From Pseudomonadota bacterium (lineage in GTDB: Bacteria > Pseudomonadota > Gammaproteobacteria > Steroidobacterales > Steroidobacteraceae), in NCBI GenBank assembly GCA_021850555.1, contig JAJZLX010000534.1, positions 1 through 23,527 of the forward strand: 23,527 nucleotides of DNA, read 5' to 3'. A program made the position numbers and the translations under genes. Of the stretch, positions 7,815-17,094 are shown piece by piece. Position 1 is the first letter of the stretch. The number at the start of each line of letters is the position of its first letter. Under the pieces are notes generated by a model. It had not been told where the DNA came from. It worked only from the letters and a program-made list of their open reading frames with translations, and ran no database searches.

Positions 7815-10445
7815 GTGCGTATAACCTTTGGACTGAGCGTCGACGGAGAGTGTGGCTGGAAACCGGCGAATCGTCTGGGGATGCCGGTGCTGGGGCCGCT
7901 CGGGATGCTGAATGTTCTCGAGACGCGGCTCGGCCTGCTGCGCGCGGAGTGCACACAGGCTCAGCGAGTGATGCAATACCGCGAGTGTCTAAAACAGTTC
8001 GACACCCAAGATCGCTTCTATCATGCCTCATTTGGCGTCGATCCGCTCGGTACATCCGCGACGCTGCTGTCGTGGCGCGACACTTGGTATCTGCACGGTT
8101 GGACTGGTGAGGTGCCGTCAGGAGCATCCGCTCGGATCGTCGACATAGCCGCCGTCGAGGCGGCGGCTCGCGGCGTAGTGTTCCCGTCGGTCGGCGAGCG
8201 GTTATCGCAGGTCGTCGAGTGCCTGGCCCGGCACCAAACCTGGATCGAGGCTATCGATCTCATCGACCCGCTGGATGCGTTTCCCAGGCGTTGGCGGGAC
8301 GTGCTGGCAAGACTGCCAGTAGGTTCGGTCCGGGCGTTCGGCCCATCGGCAGACCCGACGACGGTCCTCGGGAGGATGCAGATCGCGCTCAGTGCGGCGC
8401 GAGAGGGCAGGGATCCCGGCGGGAAGATCGCTTGGTCCGATGACGGCAGCCTGCGCGTCGTGCGTGCGGAAACGGGTCTTGTCGCTGCACGCTGGGTGGC
8501 TCACCTGCTGGAATCGTCACGGGAAGACGTTGCGATCGTCGCCGAGCAGGGCCGGATGCTGCTCGATGCCACCCTCGACTCCGCCGATGTCGCGCGGCAG
8601 GGATTCCAGGATCCGAGTCCGCTGACTCCCGGGCTTCAGCTACTGCCGCTTGTGGCGCGCACCATCTGGGAGCCCCTCGATGTCCATGCCCTGCTGCAGT
8701 TTCTCGCGCATCCTATTGGCCCGGTGCCTGGTTTTGCCAGGAGAAGGTTGGCCGAGGTAGTCGCGCAGTCCCCCGGGCATGGCGGCCCGCGTTGGCGGGA
8801 AGCGGTCGAGGAACTCGTGCGGGACCATCCGGGGCGTGCCGCTGATCTACGCGAGGCGTTGGCCATCTGGGTTGAGCAGACGCGTTATGACCCCGGGCAG
8901 GGAGCGCCGATCACCGAACTGCTCGAGAGAATTCGCGTGATCCGTGATGATTTGGGCGCGCGCCTCGCAGGTCAGGACCCGATTGACCGCGCGGCCGCAG
9001 CATCGGGCGTCGCGCAGGCCGTGGCGGTGATCGCAGCCCTCGAGACGCTCGTGGCACAAGGCGAATCATCGATCGCTCCAGCGGAGCTGGATGCTCTGGT
9101 GGCGCAATGTACAGCGCGAGGCGCACCCAATTTTGCGATGTACGCCGAGGTCGGATGCATACCGTCCGTGTCCCACCCGGAGGCGCTGGTGGAACCGTTC
9201 GACGGGGTGATCTGGTGGCAAATGGGTGTGCCGACAATGCCGACCCACTACCCGTGGAGAGCGAGCGAAATGGCGTCGCTCGCCCGGGCCGGTGTGGAGA
9301 TTCCGCCGCTCGCGGACGTGGTGAGGCGGTGCGGCGAGGGCTGGCTCAGGCCGCTTTTGAACGCGCGCCGCCAACTGGTGCTCGTGCTGCCTGCTCAGGG
9401 AGAGGAGATCCACCCGCTATGGCAGGAGATCGAGTGGCTCGTCGAGGGCGTGCGGGTGCAGTCTCTGGAAAGTCTCCTCTCCGGTGGGGGTGACGAGGAG
9501 CTGCCGGCCATCGCGCATGCGGCTCTCCCTGGACGCAGGCGCTGGTGGCGCCTGCCGCCGGATGTAAAGGTACCGCTGCTCGCTCGGGAATCCTACTCCA
9601 GTCTCAACGTGTTTCTGAATGCGCCTCACCAGTGGGTGCTGAAGAACGCCGCCCGTCTCTACCCGTCCAACCTGCTTGCGGTGACCGACGGGAATCGGCT
9701 CTACGGCAACCTCGCCCATCGGGTGCTGGATCGGTTCTTCAGGACAAGCGGCGCGCTTGCATTTCGCGGTGATGCGATGAGGACCTGGCTGTCGCGCGAG
9801 TTCGCGGCGGTGGTGGCGGAGGAGGGTGCCGTGCTGCTGATGCCGGGACGGCGTGGGGATTACGAGCGGCTTCGCGCCACCTTGGAGCGCGCTATCGCGG
9901 AGCTTCAGCGGCAGTTCGCGGCGGCGGGCGTTGATGTCGTCGAGTCCGAGCGACCGTTGGCCGGAAGATTCAAAGGCGGCGAGCTCGAGGGCCGTGCTGA
10001 TCTCGTCCTGCACAACCGATCCGGCGAGCAAGCGATCGTCGATATGAAGTGGTCCGGTGGGTCGCACTACCAGGAGCGGCTAGCGGAGAGCCGCCACCTG
10101 CAGCTCGCGGTGTATGCCGAGATGTTGCGTCAAGAAGGAGGAGCTTGGCCGCAGATTGCCTATTTTATCCTGGATGCGTCCCGCCTGCTGACGGCGGACA
10201 CGGCGTTTTTCAAGGAAGCGCGCGCGGTTCAGACCGCAGGCGCTGCGTCCACCGCGGCGCTGTGGGATCACTTCGTCGCGGCCTGGAATTGGCGCCGCGC
10301 CCAGGTCGACGCGGGCCGGATCGAAGTTGCGGTGGAGGGTATTGAGCCCACCCCTGAGTCGGCGCCACCGTCCGGGGTGCTTGATCCGGAAGAATTGCGC
10401 GCCGACTACGACGACTACCGTTGGCTGACGGGATGGGAGGGCTGA
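7815..10445 (+). CDS. AddB-like PD-(D/E)XK nuclease with inactivated helicase domain (876 aa)
   Basis: I chose GTG 7815 because GAGGTGA (7804-7810) sits 4 nt upstream and the protein then starts MRITFGLSVDG, a natural beginning. An in-frame GTG at 7716 would add 33 residues. The C-terminal nuclease domain is clear: GRADLVL with D729, then VDMKW with D743 and K745, and the QLAVY motif with Q763 and Y767. It is preceded by SYSSLNVFLNAPHQWVL, the AddB-type entry to the nuclease domain. No Walker A is visible; the N-terminal glycine-rich segment VLGPLGML is not a nucleotide-binding loop. The iron-sulphur cysteine expected in AddB (QCP) is alanine here (NAP), and the C-terminus has no cysteine cluster. 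It is probably the structural and nuclease partner of the next gene, as AddB is to AddA. AddAB enzymes unwind and degrade linear duplex DNA. Confidence 0.8.
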   Translation: MRITFGLSVDGECGWKPANRLGMPVLGPLGMLNVLETRLGLLRAECTQAQRVMQYRECLKQFDTQDRFYHASFGVDPLGTSATLLSWRDTWYLHGWTGEVPSGASARIVDIAAVEAAARGVVFPSVGERLSQVVECLARHQTWIEAIDLIDPLDAFPRRWRDVLARLPVGSVRAFGPSADPTTVLGRMQIALSAAREGRDPGGKIAWSDDGSLRVVRAETGLVAARWVAHLLESSREDVAIVAEQGRMLLDATLDSADVARQGFQDPSPLTPGLQLLPLVARTIWEPLDVHALLQFLAHPIGPVPGFARRRLAEVVAQSPGHGGPRWREAVEELVRDHPGRAADLREALAIWVEQTRYDPGQGAPITELLERIRVIRDDLGARLAGQDPIDRAAAASGVAQAVAVIAALETLVAQGESSIAPAELDALVAQCTARGAPNFAMYAEVGCIPSVSHPEALVEPFDGVIWWQMGVPTMPTHYPWRASEMASLARAGVEIPPLADVVRRCGEGWLRPLLNARRQLVLVLPAQGEEIHPLWQEIEWLVEGVRVQSLESLLSGGGDEELPAIAHAALPGRRRWWRLPPDVKVPLLARESYSSLNVFLNAPHQWVLKNAARLYPSNLLAVTDGNRLYGNLAHRVLDRFFRTSGALAFRGDAMRTWLSREFAAVVAEEGAVLLMPGRRGDYERLRATLERAIAELQRQFAAAGVDVVESERPLAGRFKGGELEGRADLVLHNRSGEQAIVDMKWSGGSHYQERLAESRHLQLAVYAEMLRQEGGAWPQIAYFILDASRLLTADTAFFKEARAVQTAGAASTAALWDHFVAAWNWRRAQVDAGRIEVAVEGIEPTPESAPPSGVLDPEELRADYDDYRWLTGWEG

Positions 10446-10448
10446 GCC

Positions 10449-13400
10449 ATGGCCGGGACGCTCAGATTCGTCAGCGCGGGAGCGGGAAGCGGCAAGACCT
10501 ACCGCCTGACCCAGCTCTTGTACGAAAAGCTTCGCTCGGAGGAGGCCAGGCCAGCGGCAGTGATCGCGACGACCTTCACGCGCAAGGCGGCGACCGAGCT
10601 TCGCGAGCGGGTACGCAAGGCGCTCCTCGAGAACGGTGAATTCGCGCTGGCCAATGCGATTGGGCAGGCGCGCATCGGTACCGTGAACAGCGTGTGCGGT
10701 GGATTTCTCGAGCGCTTCGCGTTCGAGGCGGGACTCGCCACGACGCTGCGCGTGTTGGAGGAGACGCAATCGGGCGCCCTCGTGCGAGAGGCCATCGATG
10801 CGGTTTCTGACGATGCCGTGGTGCAAAAGCTGGTCGATCTCGCACGGCGCCTCGGGATCGAGGACTGGCAGAAGGCTCTCAAGTCGCTGATCGACCAGGC
10901 GCGTGCCAACGACATCGCGCCCTCGCGGCTCGAGGCGTTCGGCGAACGTAACGCCAGGGATCTTCTCTCACACTTTCCCCAGCCATCGCGGGACGATCTA
11001 GACGAGGCGCTTGTTTGCGCGATTGAGGTGGCGACGCGGGAGATACAGCAGCGAGCCACCGGAAAAAAGAACACTGAGGAATACCTCGCGCTAGCGCGTG
11101 AGACATTGCGGTTGGTACGCGCCGGCACCGCGGCATGGTCCGATTGGGTCAGGCTGTCAAAGGGCGCGCCCGAGGCAGGACTCAAGGCCCTGGCACAACC
11201 GGTCACGGACGTCGCCAGCCGCTTTGCCGCGCATCCCCGGCTGAGAGAGGACATCGAGCGCTATCTGACGGAGCTCTTCGCGTTGGGCGCGAGGGCATTG
11301 GGGGCTTACGCGCAAAGGAAGCGCGAGCTGCGGGTCATTGACTTTGTGGACCAGGAGCATCTCTTTCTCAGGCTGCTCAATAAGCCGGTAGTGGCCGAGA
11401 CGCTCTCTGAAGAACTGGATCTGCTGCTCGTGGACGAGTTTCAGGATACGAGTCCCATCCAGCTCGAGCTCTTCGTGCGCCTTTCTCGCATCGCACGCGA
11501 GAGCATCTGGGTCGGCGACGTGAAGCAAGCCATCTACGGATTCCGCGGCAGCGATGCCGAGCTCATGAAGGCGGTGCTTGCCGAGTTGGCTGACATGGGG
11601 GGCACGAAGGAGGTGCTCGGCGAGTCGCGCAGGTCCAGGCCCGACCTGGTTCGGCTGGTCAACGGTGTCTTCGGCGACGCCTTTGCGCCCGGGATCCCGC
11701 GCCAAGAAGTGCAACTGACGGCTGTGCGCAAGGAGCAAGTTCCTGACGCTGCGCTCGCCCGCTGGGTCGTCGAAGGAAAGAACGTGACGTTGAGGGCCGC
11801 AGCGCTGGCCGAAGGGATCAAGGCCCTCGTCGCATCCGGCTACCGTGTCGTGGATCCGGTGAGCCACACTCCACGACCCGCTCACTTTGGGGATATCGCG
11901 GTGCTCAGCAAGACCAATCTGGGCGTGCAGCGCGTGGCGGAAGCGCTTCGGGCTGCCTCGGTCCCCTGGGCCACGGAACAACCCGGACTGTTGTCGACGC
12001 CGGAGGCCGTGTTCGCGCTGGCGTGTCTGCGTCGCTTCCATGATCCCAGCGATACATTAGCCAGCGCGGAAATTCTCTCCCTTGCCGATTGCGAGGAACC
12101 CGAATCTTGGCTCGCGGATCGTCTGCGCTACCTTGAATCCGGGGGCGCCAGCCACGAGTGGCGAGATGGCCCGGACGGTCACCCATTGCTGGCACGGCTC
12201 TCAACGTTGCGCGCGCAGGCCCCGCTACTTTCGCCCTACGCCGCACTGGAACTGGTCATCGTTCAATGTGACATCGCGGGGCGAGTGCTGCGCTGGCAGC
12301 GGGAGGAGCTCGTCGCCCAGGTGCGTCTCGCCAACCTGCAGGCCGTTCTGGCGCTCGCGCGCGCTTACGAGGAGGCGTGTAACGCGCGGAACGAGCCGGC
12401 GACGGTCCCCGGGCTCATCCTTTGGTTCGGCGACCAGGCCGCAGCGAAACTAGACATGCTGGCCCAACCGCCTGTCGATGCCGTCAAGGTCATGACGCAC
12501 CACGGGGCCAAAGGTCTCGAATGGCCCATCGTCATCCTGCTGGACTTGGAGAATGATATTCAGGACCGTATCTGGTCGGTCGGCGCGCGTTCGGAGGCAG
12601 ACCTCGATGTGGCCGAGCCGCTCAAGGATCGCTGGATCCGTTATTGGCCTTGGCCGTTTGGCAAGCAGCAGAAAGTGGATCTTGCCGAGACCATCGCCCA
12701 GTCTCCGGAGGGGATCCGTCTGCGCACGGAAGCGATCGACGAGGCGAAGCGACTGCTCTATGTCAGCATGACACGGGCGCGCGACTGTCTGGTCCTGGCG
12801 CTTCCGGCGAAGCGCGGCCAGTGTGAGTGGCTGGGATCCCTGAATGCACCCTGGCTCGCCCCGGACACCGTGGGCGACTCGGTTTGTCTGCCCGATGGCT
12901 CCAAGGTGTCGTGCGACTTCCGCAGCGTCCAGGCGCCCGCCGCACCTTCAGTGTCGAAGAAGCCGGGGTTGTCCTTGCATTGGTTCCCCAGCCCCGCCGC
13001 GCACACCGAGCGAGTACCGGCAGTCCTGATCGCCTCAGCGCTCCCGGGCCGGCCGTGCGAGATCATCGAGTCCGCATCCATTGGACAACGCATTCTGCTC
13101 GAGGCCGGGACGGACATGACGGCCTTGGGCAACGCGATCCATGCCTGTCTCGCGGTAGCCCTGACTGATGCGGATGTGCCGCTGGATGAGGTTCGCACCG
13201 CGTACATCCTTGATGGTTTCGGACTCAACGGTGCCATCGAACCCTCCGCCTTGGTGCGGCAGATCGGCGCATTGAACGCGTGGATAGCCGCGCGTTGGCC
13301 GGATTGTCACCGTCATGCGGAGGTTCCCATCGAGTCCATTCTCCCCAGCGGCCAGGTCCTGCACGGCCGCATCGACCTGCTGCTGGAAACGCAGAAGGGC

Positions 13401-13631
13401 TGGGTATTGATCGATCACAAGGCGAATCCGGCGCCCCGCGCACGGTGGGAGCAAGTCGCCACCGAGCATGGCGGGCAGCTGTCGATTTACGCGGACGCGC
13501 TCGCGCGCGCTACGGGCCGCTCGGTTGAGGAGGTGTGGCTCGTCCTGCCGGTCGCAGCCGGGGCGATGCGGGTGAGGGCGGGCGGTGCAGGATCCATGGA
13601 TGTGAATCAAAAGGTCCATCCGGCGGACTGA
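10449..13631 (+). CDS. AddA-like UvrD-family helicase / PD-(D/E)XK nuclease fusion (1060 aa)
   Basis: This is a superfamily 1A DNA helicase with a C-terminal nuclease, the domain plan of AddA. Helicase motifs are all present: Walker A SAGAGSGKT with K16, motif Ia ATTFTRKAATELRERV, motif II LLLVDEFQDTSP with D329/E330, motif III VGDVKQAIYGFRG, motif V HHGAKGLEW (684-692) and motif VI LLYVSMTRARD (769-779). The nuclease motifs are also intact: GNAIHACL, GRIDLLL with D976, IDHK with D989 and K991, and QLSIY with Q1010 and Y1014. It starts 3 nt after the AddB-like stop. The length fits AddA (about 1100-1250 aa) at the short end. It is probably an ATP-driven exonuclease acting with its neighbour. 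A housekeeping AddAB or RecBCD would not normally sit beside brxL, so a defence-specialised copy is inferred. Confidence 0.87.
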   Translation: MAGTLRFVSAGAGSGKTYRLTQLLYEKLRSEEARPAAVIATTFTRKAATELRERVRKALLENGEFALANAIGQARIGTVNSVCGGFLERFAFEAGLATTLRVLEETQSGALVREAIDAVSDDAVVQKLVDLARRLGIEDWQKALKSLIDQARANDIAPSRLEAFGERNARDLLSHFPQPSRDDLDEALVCAIEVATREIQQRATGKKNTEEYLALARETLRLVRAGTAAWSDWVRLSKGAPEAGLKALAQPVTDVASRFAAHPRLREDIERYLTELFALGARALGAYAQRKRELRVIDFVDQEHLFLRLLNKPVVAETLSEELDLLLVDEFQDTSPIQLELFVRLSRIARESIWVGDVKQAIYGFRGSDAELMKAVLAELADMGGTKEVLGESRRSRPDLVRLVNGVFGDAFAPGIPRQEVQLTAVRKEQVPDAALARWVVEGKNVTLRAAALAEGIKALVASGYRVVDPVSHTPRPAHFGDIAVLSKTNLGVQRVAEALRAASVPWATEQPGLLSTPEAVFALACLRRFHDPSDTLASAEILSLADCEEPESWLADRLRYLESGGASHEWRDGPDGHPLLARLSTLRAQAPLLSPYAALELVIVQCDIAGRVLRWQREELVAQVRLANLQAVLALARAYEEACNARNEPATVPGLILWFGDQAAAKLDMLAQPPVDAVKVMTHHGAKGLEWPIVILLDLENDIQDRIWSVGARSEADLDVAEPLKDRWIRYWPWPFGKQQKVDLAETIAQSPEGIRLRTEAIDEAKRLLYVSMTRARDCLVLALPAKRGQCEWLGSLNAPWLAPDTVGDSVCLPDGSKVSCDFRSVQAPAAPSVSKKPGLSLHWFPSPAAHTERVPAVLIASALPGRPCEIIESASIGQRILLEAGTDMTALGNAIHACLAVALTDADVPLDEVRTAYILDGFGLNGAIEPSALVRQIGALNAWIAARWPDCHRHAEVPIESILPSGQVLHGRIDLLLETQKGWVLIDHKANPAPRARWEQVATEHGGQLSIYADALARATGRSVEEVWLVLPVAAGAMRVRAGGAGSMDVNQKVHPAD

Positions 13632-13666
13632 AACCACTGAGAAAAGGACACAAAGGGGGATCCCGT

Positions 13667-14992
13667 TTGAATGCTTTCGATCTGCTGCCATTCCAGACTG
13701 CCTTTGATCCACCTCAGCAGGTCGAGGGCACCCTGGACCCGTTGGGTTTGTATTCGATCGCCGACGCCCTGGGGGTGCGGCTTGCGCCGGGCATCCGGGA
13801 ACGCCAACGCACGCCGCGCTTTCTGACCCTGGCGCTGGTCGGCCATGCGGCCTGCGAGGGACTGGAAGAAGTCCCCTCACCTAACCGCCCGCCGGCGTGG
13901 TTGGTATACGAATGGCTGATCGTCTCTGCCCTGGTGGATCGCCTGCAGGGCACTGAGGACCTTCGAGGCATACCCGGTCAGGAAAAAATCAAGGAGTGCA
14001 TGGCGCGCCACGAGGCGATCTGTGCCAGCAACTACCTGAAGACACCCTCCGTGTTCGGGTTCCACGGCATCTATCGAATATTCGGCACCAAAGCCGGCTT
14101 ATTCGATTCAACTGGCAACATATACAGACGCGGGCGCGATGTACTACATGCTTGGCAAAGCGACCAGAAGCTCAGTGGCTTTCTCGAGGCGGGTGGCGAA
14201 GTCGGAAAAGTGCGCAGCGAAATTCGGTCTGTCGTAAAGCAAGGACAGATCGAAGGGAAGCTGGGAAATTCCAGCCGGCCACTGCGTGAGTGGATTGCCG
14301 TCCATCTCAATCCGTACAGACCAGGTCTCGCCGAACAAGGCGCCCTTTGGAATGCGGTGACGGCGACCGATGAGATTCGTGGCGAGTATGCCCTTTTACT
14401 GGTCTCAGGAGACGGGCAGCGAGACTGGCTTGCCTCGGATGGTTCCGAATCGCATTACCACATGCGCATCATCCGTCGCTGCGGCAATCGCTTGCAGCAT
14501 CTATTGCGCGCGGTCCAGCGATTCGAAAGACTTGCCCGTCTATTGACCGATGCATTCGATGAAGCACGTTTCCGGATGAGCGGCGAAATCGGCCCGGTGA
14601 ATGCCGAATGGCTGGGCCAGGGCGGGTGCATGAAAATCGCGGCCAGGGAATGCAACGCAGCATTCAGCGACGCACTTGAAGTGCTGGGAGACATCGATCC
14701 GACGGCTCGCGGACGACTGGAAGAGCAATTCGCCTGGGCCGGTGAACCGACGGATGCATCGAGTTTCGCCGCGCGTCTGTTGGATCACCATGCGAAGGTC
14801 CAGCACAACAAACCTCCCAACGGCAAGCGTTCGTGGTTCGACGCTTTTGGAGATGGACGGGTGGCGATTCGCCCCGGCTACACCCTCAAAGAAAATGAGG
14901 CCAAGCCGGGGCGGTACGTTCATGCCTACCGCACCCGACCAATCTGGGATTTCGCCGCCGATCTGGGTTACGCTAGCGGGGAGGCCAAATAG
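13667..14992 (+). CDS. Unrecognised protein, first gene of a helicase/HKD-nuclease module (441 aa)
   Basis: I do not recognise this family. The start is inferred as TTG 13667, because AAAGGGGGA (13652-13660) lies 6 nt upstream. No in-frame ATG or GTG is nearby, and the frame upstream of TTG overlaps the preceding nuclease gene. The protein then begins MNAFDLLPFQTAFDPP. It looks soluble, with no signal peptide or membrane segment. It has aromatic and arginine-rich stretches (FHGIYRIFGTKAGLF near residue 130, YHMRIIRRCGNRLQHLLRAVQRF near 265-287). The end (stop 14990-14992) overlaps the next GTG start by one base (TAGTG), so it is translationally coupled to the HKD nuclease gene. GC is lower than in the BREX genes. 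A DNA- or partner-binding adaptor role for the downstream nuclease and helicase is a guess from operon position. Confidence 0.7.
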   Translation: MNAFDLLPFQTAFDPPQQVEGTLDPLGLYSIADALGVRLAPGIRERQRTPRFLTLALVGHAACEGLEEVPSPNRPPAWLVYEWLIVSALVDRLQGTEDLRGIPGQEKIKECMARHEAICASNYLKTPSVFGFHGIYRIFGTKAGLFDSTGNIYRRGRDVLHAWQSDQKLSGFLEAGGEVGKVRSEIRSVVKQGQIEGKLGNSSRPLREWIAVHLNPYRPGLAEQGALWNAVTATDEIRGEYALLLVSGDGQRDWLASDGSESHYHMRIIRRCGNRLQHLLRAVQRFERLARLLTDAFDEARFRMSGEIGPVNAEWLGQGGCMKIAARECNAAFSDALEVLGDIDPTARGRLEEQFAWAGEPTDASSFAARLLDHHAKVQHNKPPNGKRSWFDAFGDGRVAIRPGYTLKENEAKPGRYVHAYRTRPIWDFAADLGYASGEAK

Positions 14993-17094
14993 TGGGCAAG
15001 GCAGAGAACAAGAACTCGTCACGCCGCCTGCTGTCCCAGTGGGATCCTCCTGAGGACGCCGGCAATCCGGTGGGCGTGCTGGCCACCACGTTCACCCTCG
15101 ACACGGCCCTGTTCGAGGAAGAGTGCCTCGCACGCTTCGCCGGTGTGCAGAGCGATCCGTTGCGCGATGGTGCGCTGTATCGCATTGAGCGTGAGGAAAA
15201 GTTGTCCGCGCTGATTAGCGCCGTGGTCATCGCCGATGTTCACCACTGCTCGGGCATGCGCAGTCTTCGTTGGGACTTGCTGGCCTCGCGTCCGGAAGCG
15301 GGCGTGATGCATGCCAAGATCAGCTTGTTGGCGTGGGAGAACCATGTCCGTGCGATCGTGGCTTCGGCCAATCTCACTAATCCAGGGTACCGACAAAACC
15401 AGGAATGCGCGGCGGTGCTGGATTTCGCCGGTTCCAGTGCGGAGCGCACTTTGCTGGATCCTCTGCTGGATTTTCTGCGAGAGATTCTGGACACGACGAC
15501 GGGCCCGGCCAGGGCGCGTGCAACACAACTGCTTGATTGGGTATCGGCGAAGTTCGAGCGATCCGAACCGCCCTCACGTGGTTTGCAACGTCACTTGATT
15601 CTCATCGGCCCCGGCCGCAAGAATCTGTTCGATCAACTGGAAGCGCATTTACCGAGGTCACGACCGGAAATCGCACATGTCGTCTCACCGTTCTTCGACC
15701 AGGAACTGCGCGATGGTGGGCCGGAGCGGCGACTTTGGGAGATGATGCGCCAGCGCGGCGACGCGGCGGTACACCTGCACGTTGCGGCTATCTATGCGAG
15801 CGAGATCGGGAAGTGGCGTCTGCAGGCGCCAGAACATCTTCTTCACTCGAAACCCGGAACGCGCAGCAGCACAACGTTGAGTCTACATCCGCTGCAGGTA
15901 AACAACGTCGCCGCCGACACTGGCAAGGAGCACCGTCCTCTACACGCCAAGACTTTGACGTTTTGCCATCCGCAATGGATCGCCTCGATGGTGGGATCGA
16001 GCAATTTTACCTCGGCGGGAACTGGGCTGGCCTCGAAAGATCGCGATACCGGAAAGGCTCTGAGAGTCCGCAATTTCGAGGCCAATGTCCTGTACTGCCT
16101 AAATGCTGCGTCGGATGATCCATTTTACCGACAAATCGCAGACGCCGGCCCGCGCGGTGCCGACGCCGTCGATGTGGAGAAACAGGCGCAATTTGACCCT
16201 ACCTTCGGTCAGGAGGATGGTGAAGGGAACATTGCGCCGCCCCTGCCTGCCTTCTTTGCTGGCGCCGATTTGACAGCGAGTACCACATCCAGCCATTACG
16301 TCGAAATCCAACTGGATACGGCCAAGACTGCACCGGGCAACTGGACCGTCGCCTGTGGCGACACGATGCTCCAGGACAGCCGGACTTGGCTGGCTGTGGG
16401 AAAACCGGCAACCATCGCCCTGTCGCTGGAGCGCCATGGGCCGCCACCGCCACAACTGACAGTGGAGTGGCACACGGAATCCGGAAGCCATAAGGCCGAC
16501 TGGCCGGTGAACGCAATCACCGCCTCGGTGCTGCCTGCGCCTGATGACCTACATAATCTCAGCCTGCCCGCGCTGCTTGAGATCCTGTCGTCGGCCCGTC
16601 CCTTGCACGCAGTCTTGCGAAGCTGGCAGTCCAGAAAAACCGATGACGACGATGCAGACGGATTTCAGGCTGTCGATATCGTCGATCCCCACAAGAAAGT
16701 GGATACCAGCGGGTTCTTGGTCAAACGAGTGCAGCGGGCCTGTCGCGCTTTACTTCACTTGCGCAAACGCCTGGAATCTCCTCTACTTTCGGAAGGCGCA
16801 CTGGCCTGGCGGTTGGAGGGCCCGGTTGGCGTCAGAGCAGTGGTCGAAGCGATCCGAAAGGACTGCAACGGAGACCTCCCAGACGCCTGGGCCTTCCTGC
16901 TTTGCGAGTTGATCCGCGAATTGACGGCGGTGAAATTAGTCAGACCGGAGGGAACGCCAGTGTCTGGTGCGCTTCGTTCGCGCTACAGTGAATTTCTCAT
17001 TGGGCTGCGTAATGAACTTCCTCCGGTCCTGCAGTCGGCATCAGCGGCAATGCAGACCTATGCCGAGAAGAGCCTTGGAGTGGAATGCGCATGA
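14992..17094 (+). CDS. Phospholipase D-like (two HKD motifs) nuclease-family protein (700 aa)
   Basis: The protein carries two PLD/HKD-type motifs with identical spacing. The first is HAKISLLAW...ASANLT with H107, K109, S125 and N127. The second is HAKTLTF...GSSNFTS with H318, K320, S336 and N338. Both lack the canonical aspartate of HxKx4D but keep the H, K and later S/N, as in many DNA-cleaving PLD relatives, including restriction and DISARM-associated proteins. Two motifs in one chain suggest that one active site is formed intramolecularly. The C-terminal half (about 400-700) has no domain that I recognise. The GTG start at 14992 overlaps the preceding stop by one base, and the end overlaps the helicase start as ATGA. 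It probably supplies DNA cleavage to the SNF2-like helicase encoded next. A lipid-directed activity seems unlikely in this context. Confidence 0.82.
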   Translation: MGKAENKNSSRRLLSQWDPPEDAGNPVGVLATTFTLDTALFEEECLARFAGVQSDPLRDGALYRIEREEKLSALISAVVIADVHHCSGMRSLRWDLLASRPEAGVMHAKISLLAWENHVRAIVASANLTNPGYRQNQECAAVLDFAGSSAERTLLDPLLDFLREILDTTTGPARARATQLLDWVSAKFERSEPPSRGLQRHLILIGPGRKNLFDQLEAHLPRSRPEIAHVVSPFFDQELRDGGPERRLWEMMRQRGDAAVHLHVAAIYASEIGKWRLQAPEHLLHSKPGTRSSTTLSLHPLQVNNVAADTGKEHRPLHAKTLTFCHPQWIASMVGSSNFTSAGTGLASKDRDTGKALRVRNFEANVLYCLNAASDDPFYRQIADAGPRGADAVDVEKQAQFDPTFGQEDGEGNIAPPLPAFFAGADLTASTTSSHYVEIQLDTAKTAPGNWTVACGDTMLQDSRTWLAVGKPATIALSLERHGPPPPQLTVEWHTESGSHKADWPVNAITASVLPAPDDLHNLSLPALLEILSSARPLHAVLRSWQSRKTDDDDADGFQAVDIVDPHKKVDTSGFLVKRVQRACRALLHLRKRLESPLLSEGALAWRLEGPVGVRAVVEAIRKDCNGDLPDAWAFLLCELIRELTAVKLVRPEGTPVSGALRSRYSEFLIGLRNELPPVLQSASAAMQTYAEKSLGVECA

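Noticed and set aside
11157..12041. 294-aa minus-strand frame inside the AddA-like gene
   Set aside because: Antisense shadow of conserved helicase motifs, with no recognisable domain.
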